DNA of 47,916 bases, taken from contig URQU01000011.1 of assembly GCA_900550055.1 (NCBI GenBank), positions 1-47,916 of the forward strand, written 5' to 3'. This DNA comes from an uncultured Coriobacteriaceae bacterium (GTDB lineage Bacteria; Actinomycetota; Coriobacteriia; Coriobacteriales; Eggerthellaceae). Under the pieces are notes generated by a model, which saw nothing but the letters and a program-made list of their open reading frames with translations, was not told where the DNA came from and searched no databases. Each line of letters begins with the position of its first letter. Position 1 is the first letter of the stretch. Made by a program: the position numbers and the translations under genes. Shown in pieces: positions 25,884-33,122 of the stretch.

Positions 25884-26252
25884 CTAGAATTTCAGACCGG
25901 CTTCACGAGCAGCGTCGGCCAGAGCCTTGACGCGCCCATGGTACAGGTTGCCACCACGATCGAAAACGACTTCCGTGATGCCGCATTCCTGAGCCTTCTT
26001 GCCTGCGATCTCACCGAGAGCGGTAGCGCCCTCGACGTTAGCGCCGTTCTTGCCCGTAGCCTTGAAATCAGGGCCCAGGGTGGAAACGCCGCACAGGGTC
26101 TTGCCCGCAACGTCGTCGACGAACTGCACGTAGATGTTGTTGTTGCTGCGCGTCACGCAAAGACGGGGACGCTCCGGCGTGCCGGAGATCTTACCGCGCA
26201 CGCGACGATGGCGACGGGCCAGCGCAGCTTGCTTTTTCTGAAGCTTATTCAT
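25884..26252 (-). CDS. rplR: 50S ribosomal protein L18
   Basis: This 122-residue 5S rRNA-binding protein has the pattern RRHRRVRGKISGTPERPRL near the N-terminus and GGNLYHGRVKALADAAREAGL at the end. AAGGGA precedes the ATG. Standard position between rplF and rpsE. Confidence 0.98.
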   Translation of the reverse strand: MNKLQKKQAALARRHRRVRGKISGTPERPRLCVTRSNNNIYVQFVDDVAGKTLCGVSTLGPDFKATGKNGANVEGATALGEIAGKKAQECGITEVVFDRGGNLYHGRVKALADAAREAGLKF

Positions 26253-26284
26253 GGTAATCCCTTCGTTCAGTTACGCTTGCGCGC

Positions 26285-26824
26285 TTAGTCCTTGCCAGCC
26301 TTGCCGACCTTGCGGCGGACATGCTCGCCCTCATAGCGGATGCCCTTGCCCTTGTAAGGCTCAGGCTTGCGCCATGCGCGGACGTTAGCGGCCACCTGGC
26401 CGACCTGCTCCTTGCTGATGCCGGAGACGACGATCTCGGTCTGGCTGGGAACCTCGAACGTGATGTTCTCGGGGCACTCCATCAGAACGGGGTGCGAGAA
26501 GCCCAGCTGCATCTCCAGGTCCTTGCCCTTCAACGCGGCACGATAGCCGACGCCGACCAGCTGCAGCTTCTTCTGGTAGCCGTTGGAAACGCCCTCGACC
26601 ATGTTGTGGATGAGGGTGCGGGTAAGGCCGTGCAGGCTCCTGGCCTCACGGGAATCGTCAGGACGGGAGACGATGATCTCCTCGCCTTCCTGGCTGATGG
26701 TCATCATGGGGTTGAACTCGCGGGTGAGCTCGCCCTTGGGGCCCTTGACCGTCACGATGTGGCCGTCGATCTTCACGTCGACGCCGGCAGGAACGGTAAC
26801 GGGCTGCTTGCCGATACGAGACAT
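26285..26824 (-). CDS. rplF: 50S ribosomal protein L6
   Basis: This 179-residue protein starts SRIGKQPVTVPAGV and ends with the L6 signature (EPYKGKGIRYEGEHVRRKVGK, residues about 153-175). It supports the GTPase-associated region of the large subunit. AAGGAAGGG precedes the ATG. Confidence 0.98.
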   Translation of the reverse strand: MSRIGKQPVTVPAGVDVKIDGHIVTVKGPKGELTREFNPMMTISQEGEEIIVSRPDDSREARSLHGLTRTLIHNMVEGVSNGYQKKLQLVGVGYRAALKGKDLEMQLGFSHPVLMECPENITFEVPSQTEIVVSGISKEQVGQVAANVRAWRKPEPYKGKGIRYEGEHVRRKVGKAGKD

Positions 26825-26843
26825 AAACCTATCCCTTCCTTTC

Positions 26844-27242
26844 CTACCAGATGTACGCGATAACCTCGCCGCCGATGCCCTTCTTGCGGGCGTCGCGGTC
26901 GGTCATCACGCCGTTGGACGTGGAGACGATTGCAGTGCCGAGGCCGCCCAGAACGCGGGGCAGCTCGTCCTTGCCGGCGTAGATGCGCAGACCCGGCTTG
27001 GAGATGCGGCGGATGCCGCGGATGGTCTTGGCCTTCTTCTCGCCGTACTTCAGCGTGATTTCGAGCGTGGCACGAGGCTCGCCTTCGACAACCTCGTAGC
27101 CGGCCACATAGCCCTCTTCCTGCATGATGCGGGCGATCTCGACCAGCTTCTTGCTGGAGGGCATGGAGACCGTAGCCTTGCCGGCAGAGTTAGCGTTACG
27201 CACGCGCGTAAGCATATCTGCGATAGGGTCAGTCATGGTCAT
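26844..27242 (-). CDS. rpsH: 30S ribosomal protein S8
   Basis: This 132-residue 16S rRNA-binding protein starts MTMTDPIADMLTRVRNA and ends STSNGVMTDRDARKKGIGGEVIAYIW. GGAG lies about 9 bases before the first ATG (27242); a second ATG at 27236 is possible. In other bacteria S8 is the translational repressor of the spc operon. Confidence 0.98.
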   Translation of the reverse strand: MTMTDPIADMLTRVRNANSAGKATVSMPSSKKLVEIARIMQEEGYVAGYEVVEGEPRATLEITLKYGEKKAKTIRGIRRISKPGLRIYAGKDELPRVLGGLGTAIVSTSNGVMTDRDARKKGIGGEVIAYIW

Positions 27243-27281
27243 AGTAAGTTTCTCCTTTGGTTCGTGATGAGCCGATCGGTT

Positions 27282-27320
27282 CGGTTCGGATAGGCGCCCT
27301 TAGCACCCCCGCCTGAACCG
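27282..27320 (-). promoter_or_regulatory. Hairpin in the rpsN-rpsH gap
   Basis: CGGTTC-ggat-AGGCG (27282-27296) pairs with CGCCT-GAACCG (27310-27320), giving an 11-bp stem with a 4-base bulge. It lies about 40 bases before rpsH and could be an S8 target or processing site. Confidence 0.35.
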
Positions 27321-27351
27321 TGGCACACCCGTACGTACCTTGTGTTGGGGC

Positions 27352-27537
27352 CTACCAGGAAGCCTTGGTCACGCCGGGCAGCTCGCCTTTGTTGGCCAGC
27401 TCGCGCAGGCACACGCGGCACAGGCCGAACTTACGGTAGTAAGCGCGCGGACGCCCGCAACGCGTGCAGCGATTGTGCTGGCGCGTGGAGAACTTCGGCT
27501 CGCGCTCGCTCTTGGCGATCATCGATTTCTTTGCCAT
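27352..27537 (-). CDS. rpsN: 30S ribosomal protein S14, zinc-binding (type Z)
   Basis: This 61-residue zinc form of S14 has CxxC pairs C24/C27 and C40/C43 (HNRCTRCGRPRAYYRKFGLCRVC). Its size and cysteines separate it from the roughly 100-residue zinc-free paralogue. AAGGAT precedes the ATG. It lies between rplE and rpsH as usual, though flanked by unusually wide structured gaps. Confidence 0.98.
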   Translation of the reverse strand: MAKKSMIAKSEREPKFSTRQHNRCTRCGRPRAYYRKFGLCRVCLRELANKGELPGVTKASW

Positions 27538-27560
27538 GCAAATCCTTCTTTCTTGTTTCC

Positions 27561-27583
27561 AAGCCCGCCCGTGAGGCGGGCTT
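27561..27583 (-). promoter_or_regulatory. Hairpin in the rplE-rpsN gap
   Basis: AAGCCCGCC (27561-27569) pairs with GGCGGGCTT (27575-27583) around a 5-base loop. The minus-strand continuation (GGAAAC) has no T-tract, so attenuation or RNA processing is more likely than full termination. Confidence 0.4.
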
Positions 27584-27636
27584 TAAACTGCCTGCAGGAT
27601 GACCTGGCCGGCCATCCTTACGGTCAAACAAAAGGG

Positions 27637-28188
27637 TTAGTCGCGGTCCTTGAACGGGAAGCCGAGCGCGGAAAGCAGCGCGAAGGCGTTCTCGTTGTTG
27701 CCGGCGGTGGTGACGAACGTGATGTCCATACCACGGGTGCGATCGACCTTATCGTACTCGATCTCGGGGAAGATCAGCTGCTCGGTGATGCCGAGCGTGT
27801 AGTTGCCGCGACCGTCGAAGCTGGTCGGGGAGATACCGCGGAAGTCGCGGACGCGCGGCAGAGCAGCGGCCAGCAGACGATCCAGGAACTCCCACATACG
27901 GTCGCCGCGCAGGGTGACCTTGCAGCCGATTGCCTGGCCCTCGCGCACATGGAAGCCTGCGATGGACTTCTTGGCGCGGGTGATGCAGGGCTGCTGACCG
28001 GTGATGATGCGCATGTCGTTCATGGCGGCATCAAGCAGCTTGTGATCGGAAGCGGCGGCGCCGACACCCATGTTCACGACGATCTTCTCGAGACGCGGAA
28101 CGTCGTTGATGTTGGCGATCTCCAGCTCTGACTTGAGCTTGCTGACGATCTCGTTCTTGTACTTCTCTTTGAGACGAGGAGCAGTCAT
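27637..28188 (-). CDS. rplE: 50S ribosomal protein L5
   Basis: This 183-residue 5S rRNA and tRNA-contacting protein has the pattern PRLEKIVVNMGVGAA, GQQPCITRAKKSIAGFHVREG and a C-terminal DITFVTTAGNNENAFALL. AAAGGA precedes the ATG. A 116-base gap with hairpins separates it from rplX. Confidence 0.98.
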   Translation of the reverse strand: MTAPRLKEKYKNEIVSKLKSELEIANINDVPRLEKIVVNMGVGAAASDHKLLDAAMNDMRIITGQQPCITRAKKSIAGFHVREGQAIGCKVTLRGDRMWEFLDRLLAAALPRVRDFRGISPTSFDGRGNYTLGITEQLIFPEIEYDKVDRTRGMDITFVTTAGNNENAFALLSALGFPFKDRD

Positions 28189-28224
28189 GCGATTTCCTTT
28201 CGATGAATTAAACGCAGGATTTCC

Positions 28225-28293
28225 GACCCTGCGTCCCTGGTCTTATATGGCCAGGGTCATATTCTAAACGCGGCCCGCGCAAAGGCGGGCCGC
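28225..28293 (-). promoter_or_regulatory. Structured rplX-rplE gap with strong hairpins
   Basis: GCGGCCCGC (28270-28278) pairs perfectly with GCGGGCCGC (28285-28293). A second pairing GACCCTG (28225-28231) with CAGGGTC (28252-28258), or alternatively CCCTGG with CCAGGG, lies closer to rplE. The minus strand after the first hairpin reads GTTTAG, too short for a clear terminator. Confidence 0.4.
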
Positions 28294-28304
28294 CTTCAAC
28301 AAAA

Positions 28305-28628
28305 CTATTTATCGATGTCCTTGCCGCACTTCTTGCAAACGCGGACCTTCTTGCCGGCCTCGTTCACGCGGTGGGAAACACGGGTGGGCTGCTTGCACTC
28401 GGGGCAGACGACCATGACGTTGGAGACATGGATAGGAGCCTCGACGGACATGATGCCGCCCTGCGGGTTCTGCTGAGTGGGGCGCATGGCCTTCTTGACC
28501 ATGTTCACCTTCTCGACGACCACGCGCTGCTTGCTGGGGAGAGAACGAACGACCTGGCCCTCCTTGCCCTTGTCCTTGCCGGACAGAACGCGGATGGTGT
28601 CGCCCTTCTTGATGTTCATGCTGTTCAT
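28305..28628 (-). CDS. rplX: 50S ribosomal protein L24
   Basis: This 107-residue protein has the KOW motif (KKGDTIRVLSGKDKGKEGQV) and a C-terminal zinc-ribbon-like part with CPEC and CKKC pairs. AAAGGGGG lies 9 bases before the ATG at 28628; an internal ATG at 28619 is further from it. Standard position after rplN. Confidence 0.97.
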   Translation of the reverse strand: MNSMNIKKGDTIRVLSGKDKGKEGQVVRSLPSKQRVVVEKVNMVKKAMRPTQQNPQGGIMSVEAPIHVSNVMVVCPECKQPTRVSHRVNEAGKKVRVCKKCGKDIDK

Positions 28629-28643
28629 TGCGAATAACCCCCT

Positions 28644-29012
28644 TTACAGCGTCTCAGGTGCCAAGGACACGATCTTCATGTACTTCTTGTCGCGCAGCTC
28701 GCGGGCGACGGGCCCGAAGATACGCGTGCCGCGCGGCGCACCGTTGGCGTCGATCAGGACGGCGGCGTTCTGGTCGAACTTGATGTAGCTGCCGTCAGCG
28801 CGACGAACTTCCTTCTTCACGCGCACAACGACGCAGCGCACGACGTCACCCTTTTTGACAGCACCGTTGGGCATAGCCTCTTTGACGCTGCAGATGATCA
28901 CGTCGCCCAGGCCCGCGTAACGGCGCTTGGAGCCGCCCAGGACCTTGATGCACTGCACCTTGCGAGCGCCGGAGTTGTCGGCGACCGCGAGCATGGTTTG
29001 CATCTGAATCAT
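28644..29012 (-). CDS. rplN: 50S ribosomal protein L14
   Basis: This 122-residue protein matches L14 throughout (MIQMQTMLAVADNSGARKVQCIKVLGG; FGPVARELRDKKYMKIVSLAPE). It forms an inter-subunit bridge. AGGTTG precedes the ATG. Confidence 0.98.
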   Translation of the reverse strand: MIQMQTMLAVADNSGARKVQCIKVLGGSKRRYAGLGDVIICSVKEAMPNGAVKKGDVVRCVVVRVKKEVRRADGSYIKFDQNAAVLIDANGAPRGTRIFGPVARELRDKKYMKIVSLAPETL

Positions 29013-29062
29013 TGCTTCAACCTATCTTTCAATCGGTAATCTGATGGGATAAGAGGAAAGGG

Positions 29063-29323
29063 CTATTTAGCCTTTTCGTTGATCTCCACCAGACGCCAGC
29101 GCTTCATCTTGGACAGCGGACGGGTCTCCATGATGGTGACGGTATCGCCGACGCCAGCCTCGTTGTTCTCGTCATGCGCGTGGAACTTCTTGGTGGTCGT
29201 CATCATCTTCTTGTACACCGGATGCGGCTTGCGCTCGGCGACGGAGACGACGATCGTCTTGTCGTTAGCGGCGCTGACCACGACGCCCTGGCGGACCTTA
29301 CGCGTATTACGCTCTTCGCTCAT
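29063..29323 (-). CDS. rpsQ: 30S ribosomal protein S17
   Basis: This 86-residue OB-fold protein has RQGVVVSAANDKTIVV near the start and GDTVTIMETRPLSKMKRWRLVEI near the end. GGAAGG precedes the ATG. Confidence 0.97.
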   Translation of the reverse strand: MSEERNTRKVRQGVVVSAANDKTIVVSVAERKPHPVYKKMMTTTKKFHAHDENNEAGVGDTVTIMETRPLSKMKRWRLVEINEKAK

Positions 29324-29339
29324 GTTATCAAACCTTCCT

Positions 29340-29534
29340 TTATGCGCTCAGCTCACGGGCGCGCATCTCGGTCTGGATGCGAGCGATGTCCTTCTTGACC
29401 TGCTTCACGCGTGCGGTGTTGTCAAGCTGGCTCGTTGCCATCTGGAAGCGCAGGTTGAAAAGCTCAGCGCGTGCTTCCTTGAGTTTGGCCTGCAGATCGT
29501 CGGCAGACAGCTCACGAATCTCTGCTGCTTTCAT
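29340..29534 (-). CDS. rpmC: 50S ribosomal protein L29
   Basis: This 64-residue helical protein has the L29 signature (ELFNLRFQMATSQLDNTARVKQVKKDIARI). Its ATG follows the rplP stop directly, and its GGCAGGAG ribosome site is the end of rplP, so the two are coupled. Confidence 0.97.
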   Translation of the reverse strand: MKAAEIRELSADDLQAKLKEARAELFNLRFQMATSQLDNTARVKQVKKDIARIQTEMRARELSA

Positions 29535-29957
29535 TTACTCCTGCCCTTCCGTTTCCTTGGTCACAATCTTGCACTTGATGGGCAACTTGTTGATTGCAAG
29601 GCGGAGCGCCTCTTTGGCCGTAGCCTCGTCGACGCCGTCGATCTCGAACATGATGCGACCGGGCTTGACGACCGCGACCCAGGCCTCGGGGTTGCCCTTA
29701 CCGGAACCCATGCGGGTCTCAGCCGGCTTCTTGGTGATCGGCTTGTCCGGGAAGATGGTGATCCAGACCTTACCGCCACGCTTCATGTAGCGGGTCATGG
29801 CAATACGAGCGGCCTCGATCTGACGGTTGGTGATCCAGTGTGCTTCCAGGGCCTGGATGCCCCAGGTGCCGTGGTTCAGACGGGTACCACCCTTTGCACG
29901 GCCCTTCATGGAACCGCGCTGCACCTTGCGGTGCTTAACACGCTTAGGTACGAGCAT
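29535..29957 (-). CDS. rplP: 50S ribosomal protein L16
   Basis: This 140-residue protein near the peptidyl transferase centre has KHRKVQRGSMKGRAKGG and RMGSGKGNPEAWVAVVKPG. Its ATG overlaps the rpsC stop by one base (TAATG), with AGGGGGC upstream. Confidence 0.98.
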   Translation of the reverse strand: MLVPKRVKHRKVQRGSMKGRAKGGTRLNHGTWGIQALEAHWITNRQIEAARIAMTRYMKRGGKVWITIFPDKPITKKPAETRMGSGKGNPEAWVAVVKPGRIMFEIDGVDEATAKEALRLAINKLPIKCKIVTKETEGQE

Positions 29958-30670
29958 TACTTGCGCCCCCTATCATTACGGTCGTTGCGGCGGGAACGGT
30001 TCGGGCGAGAGCTGCCCTCGAGCTGAGGCTGCGGAGCCTTCTGGCCCGGCAGGACCTCGCCGTGGTACACCCACACCTGAACGCCGATGGCGCCCATCTG
30101 CGTGCGGGCGGTGCAGAAACCGTAGTCAACCTTGGCACGCAGCGTGTGCAGCGGCACGCGACCCTCGCGGTACCACTCGCGGCGGCTCATCTCGGCACCG
30201 CCGAGACGACCGGCGCACTGGATGCGGATGCCCTTGGCACCGGACTTGCGGGCGGACTGCACGGCCTTGCGCATGGCACGACGGAATGCGACGCGGCCCT
30301 CGAGCTGCTCGGCAACGGACTGGGCGATGAGGTTGGCGTCCAGCTCGGGGCGCTTGACCTCGACGACCTCGATGTTGACCGGGCCGTTGGCGACCTTCTC
30401 GAGCTTCTTGCGCAGAGCGTCGATCTCGGCGCCCTTCTTGCCGATCACGACACCCGGGCGGGCCGTGGTGACGATGACCTTGATCTTGTCGCCTGCGCGC
30501 TCGATCTCGACCTTGGAGACGGCGGCACGGGCCAGCTGCTTGTCCAGGAACTTCCTAATGGCCAAGTCGTTTGCCAGGTTCTGGGCGTAATCCTTGTCGG
30601 CGTACCAACGGCTGCGCCACTCTTCGGTGATACCGAGGCGGAACCCGGTAGGGCTTACCTTCTGACCCAT
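29957..30670 (-). CDS. rpsC: 30S ribosomal protein S3
   Basis: This 237-residue protein has MGQKVSPTGFRLGI, the KH type 2 domain with VIGKKGAEIDALR, and the C-terminal S3 domain (RREWYREGRVPLHTLRAKVDY). An Arg/Asn-rich tail of about 20 residues ends the protein. It overlaps rplP by one base. Confidence 0.98.
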   Translation of the reverse strand: MGQKVSPTGFRLGITEEWRSRWYADKDYAQNLANDLAIRKFLDKQLARAAVSKVEIERAGDKIKVIVTTARPGVVIGKKGAEIDALRKKLEKVANGPVNIEVVEVKRPELDANLIAQSVAEQLEGRVAFRRAMRKAVQSARKSGAKGIRIQCAGRLGGAEMSRREWYREGRVPLHTLRAKVDYGFCTARTQMGAIGVQVWVYHGEVLPGQKAPQPQLEGSSRPNRSRRNDRNDRGRK

Positions 30671-30675
30671 AGACT

Positions 30676-31017
30676 TTATGCCTCCTCTCGCGGAGCGACG
30701 ATGATGGTGATGTGGCAGGTGCGCTTGCGGATGCGCGAAGCGGAACCCTTAGCGCGGGGACGGATGCGCTTGAGCGTGGGGCCTTCATCGACGAAGGCGG
30801 TCTTCACGACCAGCGTCTCCGGACGCACATGATGCTGGTACTCAGCGTTTGCCACAGCGGAGTTCAGCGTCTTCTCGACAACCTCGGCGGCTGCGCGATT
30901 GGTGAACATCAAGATCTCACGGGCAGCCGGAACGGACTTGCCGCGGATCAGGTCGACGACGATGCGTGCCTTGCGGGGCGACATGCGCACGGTACGTGCG
31001 ATTGCTTTAGCTTCCAT
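30676..31017 (-). CDS. rplV: 50S ribosomal protein L22
   Basis: This 113-residue exit-tunnel protein has VRMSPRKARIVVDLIRGK and the hairpin-tip region (DEGPTLKRIRPRAKGSASRI). AAGGGG precedes the ATG. It lies 5 bases upstream of rpsC. Confidence 0.98.
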   Translation of the reverse strand: MEAKAIARTVRMSPRKARIVVDLIRGKSVPAAREILMFTNRAAAEVVEKTLNSAVANAEYQHHVRPETLVVKTAFVDEGPTLKRIRPRAKGSASRIRKRTCHITIIVAPREEA

Positions 31018-31030
31018 GATTCACCCCTTC

Positions 31031-31303
31031 TTATCGCTTCTTCTTGTCGGCTGCGTGACCCTTGAAGGTACGCGTAGGGGCGAACTCGCCCAGCTTGTGG
31101 CCGACCATGGACTCGGTAACGTAAACCGGCACGTGCTTGCGACCGTCGTGCACCGCGATGGTGTGGCCCACCATTTCGGGGAAGATGGTGCTGGCACGGG
31201 ACCAGGTCTTGATGACGTTCTTTTCGCCGGCCGCGTTCATCTTCTCGATGCGCTCAAGAAGGCGAGGCTCAACGAAAGGACCCTTCTTCAAACTTCTGCT
31301 CAC
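31031..31303 (-). CDS. rpsS: 30S ribosomal protein S19
   Basis: This 90-residue protein starts SRSLKKGPFVEPRLLERI and has MVGHTIAVHDGRKHVPVYV and MVGHKLGEFAPTRTFKGH. The start codon is GTG, with AAGGAG 5 bases upstream. Adjacent to rplB and rplV in the normal S10 order. Confidence 0.98.
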   Translation of the reverse strand: MSRSLKKGPFVEPRLLERIEKMNAAGEKNVIKTWSRASTIFPEMVGHTIAVHDGRKHVPVYVTESMVGHKLGEFAPTRTFKGHAADKKKR

Positions 31304-31325
31304 TATTACTCCTTAACGCTTAGCG

Positions 31326-32156
31326 CTACTTCTTGCGACGGCGAATGATCAGGCGGCTAGAGGCCTTCTTCGGGTTGCGCGTACGATGACCCTTGGTCGG
31401 AACGCCCCAGGGGCTGACAGGGTGACGGCCAGAAGTCTTGTTCTTGCCTTCGCCACCGCCGTGGGGATGGTCCACAGGGTTCATGACGGTACCGCGAACC
31501 GTCGGGCGGATGCCACGCCAACGATTACGGCCGGCCTTGCCGATCGTGATGTTGGAGTGCTCGGCGTTACCGACCTCGCCGATGGTGGCGCGGCAGGTGA
31601 GCAGCACGCGGCGCATTTCGGAGGAGGGCATGCGCAGGATGGCGTACTTGCCTTCCTTGCCCATCAGCTGGATGCTCGTGCCGGCGGAGCGGGCAAGCGC
31701 GGCGCCACGGCCGGGCTGCAGCTCGACAGCGTGGATGAGCGTACCGACGGGGATGCAGGACAGCGGCATGGCGTTGCCGGGCTTGATGTCCACATCGGTG
31801 CCGCTGACGATCATGTCGCCGACCTTCAGGCCCTTCGGGTGAAGGATGTAGCGCTTCTCGCCGTCAACGTAGTGCAGCAGAGCGATACGAGCGGAGCGGT
31901 TCGGGTCGTACTCGATGGTAGCGACCTTTGCAGGCACGCCGTCCTTGTTGCGCTTGAAGTCGATGATGCGGTAACGACGCTTCACGCCGCCGCCCTGGTG
32001 ACGGACGGTGATGTGACCGTGGTTGTTGCGACCCGCCTTCTTGTTCAGCGGCGCAAGCAGGGACTTTTCCGGCTTGTCGCAGGTGATTTCGGCTTTGTCC
32101 GAAACCGTCTGGAAGCGACGACCGGGGCTAGTCGGCCTGTACTGTTTGACTCCCAT
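31326..32156 (-). CDS. rplB: 50S ribosomal protein L2
   Basis: This 276-residue core protein of the peptidyl transferase region has MGVKQYRPTSPGRRFQTV at the start and the C-terminal PTVRGTVMNPVDHPHGGGEG. The ATG at 32156 is chosen because the L2 fold begins there and GAAAGG lies 6 bases upstream; an ATG at 32189 gives a non-family extension. Here rplB is first in the operon: rplW, rplD, rplC and rpsJ do not precede it, and instead a promoter at 32328-32356 and the rhaM gene lie upstream. Confidence 0.98.
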   Translation of the reverse strand: MGVKQYRPTSPGRRFQTVSDKAEITCDKPEKSLLAPLNKKAGRNNHGHITVRHQGGGVKRRYRIIDFKRNKDGVPAKVATIEYDPNRSARIALLHYVDGEKRYILHPKGLKVGDMIVSGTDVDIKPGNAMPLSCIPVGTLIHAVELQPGRGAALARSAGTSIQLMGKEGKYAILRMPSSEMRRVLLTCRATIGEVGNAEHSNITIGKAGRNRWRGIRPTVRGTVMNPVDHPHGGGEGKNKTSGRHPVSPWGVPTKGHRTRNPKKASSRLIIRRRKK

Positions 32157-32327
32157 TTCAAACCTTTCCATCTGGATTTCCGCTCGCATGCCTCACCATG
32201 CACCGGAGATCCTTCCTACAGATGTGGATATGGCGATTGCCAAAGCACGCTCGTTTGAGGCCGAACGCACCGACTCCGTCAATCCACGCGCCCGGGTGTA
32301 TCCATAAGTCACCAGACGCAACTGGAT
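32157..32327 (-). promoter_or_regulatory. Long 5' leader of the rplB operon
   Basis: About 165 bases separate the predicted start site (near 32321) from the rplB ATG. No ORF with a ribosome site is visible. Such leaders often carry ribosomal-protein autoregulation, but no known L2 or L4 motif was recognised. Confidence 0.35.
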
Positions 32328-32356
32328 ATTATACGAGCCTGAATGGTTGGTTTCAA
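32328..32356 (-). promoter_or_regulatory. Near-consensus sigma-70 promoter of the rplB operon
   Basis: On the minus strand, TTGAAA (32351-32356) and TATAAT (32328-32333) are separated by exactly 17 bp. This is the strongest promoter match in the window, and it heads the ribosomal protein cluster. Confidence 0.85.
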
Positions 32357-32377
32357 GGAAAACCTGCTTGAACGAAG

Positions 32378-32416
32378 CGCGCCCACAACCTGCACACAAG
32401 CCAGGTTGCGAGCGCT
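32378..32416 (-). terminator. Imperfect hairpin after rhaM
   Basis: On the minus strand, GCGC-tCGCAACCTG can pair with CAGGTTGtGGGCGCGC with mismatches. There is no T-tract. It may isolate the rhamnose operon from the rplB promoter. Confidence 0.3.
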
Positions 32417-32488
32417 TATATATTGATATGGAGAAAGGCTTGCGGGCTTCCCTCTATCACGATTTCCGCGATGCAGCAGAACCGCGCG

Positions 32489-32830
32489 CTAATCCAGATG
32501 GAACGCGCACGGCAGGTCGACGCTTACCGGCGAGTTGTCGGCGTTGGTCTCCATGACGCTGGCCATGAAGTCCCACCACTTCCGACAGATCTCGGTCTCG
32601 GCCGATTCCGCGTAACGCTCGGGATCGTCGAGCTCGATGTAGCCGAAAAGGATGTTGGTCTCCTGGTCGATGAAGATGCTGTAGTTGTGCCCGCCGTACT
32701 CGTGGAGCATATCGGCCATCTCGGGCCACAGCTCGTTGTGACGGCGCTCGTACTCCTCGGCGAACCCGGGATACAGCTTCATTTTGAAGCCGCTGATGGT
32801 GCGGCCTTCGGCGGTTTTACGGATGGTCAT
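32489..32830 (-). CDS. rhaM: L-rhamnose mutarotase
   Basis: This 113-residue protein interconverts alpha- and beta-L-rhamnose to supply RhaA. It has the family pattern KLYPGFAEEYERRHNELWPEM near the start, NYSIFIDQETNILFGYIE in the middle and a terminal Trp pair region (CRKWWDFMASVME). AAAGGAAAAGG precedes the ATG. It is the last gene of the rhamnose operon, 292 bases after the transporter gene, with palindromes in the gap. Confidence 0.95.
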   Translation of the reverse strand: MTIRKTAEGRTISGFKMKLYPGFAEEYERRHNELWPEMADMLHEYGGHNYSIFIDQETNILFGYIELDDPERYAESAETEICRKWWDFMASVMETNADNSPVSVDLPCAFHLD

Positions 32831-33122
32831 CGCCTTTTCCTTTCATTATTGTTGCGGATAGGGGCACGCGGCGCGCATGGACCCGGGATTTCCCGCTCTT
32901 TGCACGCACCGCGCGTACGTGCTGCGAAACGCAGCATGCCGGAGCTTGCGGAAGCACCGGGATGGGCAGGGAGGCTGCAGACCCCCTGCCCTACAGGCGC
33001 ATATGCGCCCTAAAATGATGGCACCTCCGGCACGGTTGCGCAGGACACGTCCTACCCTACCGACGCACATGCGCCGCGAAACGCGCATGCCCGGGCGGCG
33101 CGCCCGGGCATGCATGAAAACG
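32831..33122. repeat. Palindrome-rich gap between the rhamnose transporter and rhaM
   Basis: The 292-bp gap holds no gene. It contains TGCTGCG-aaa-CGCAGCA (32920-32936), the uninterrupted palindrome GGCGCATATGCGCC (32996-33009) and a 13-bp perfect stem GCATGCCCGGGCG/CGCCCGGGCATGC (33085-33113) just past the transporter stop. The last may terminate or attenuate transcription, although its T-tract is only GTTTC. Confidence 0.55.
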
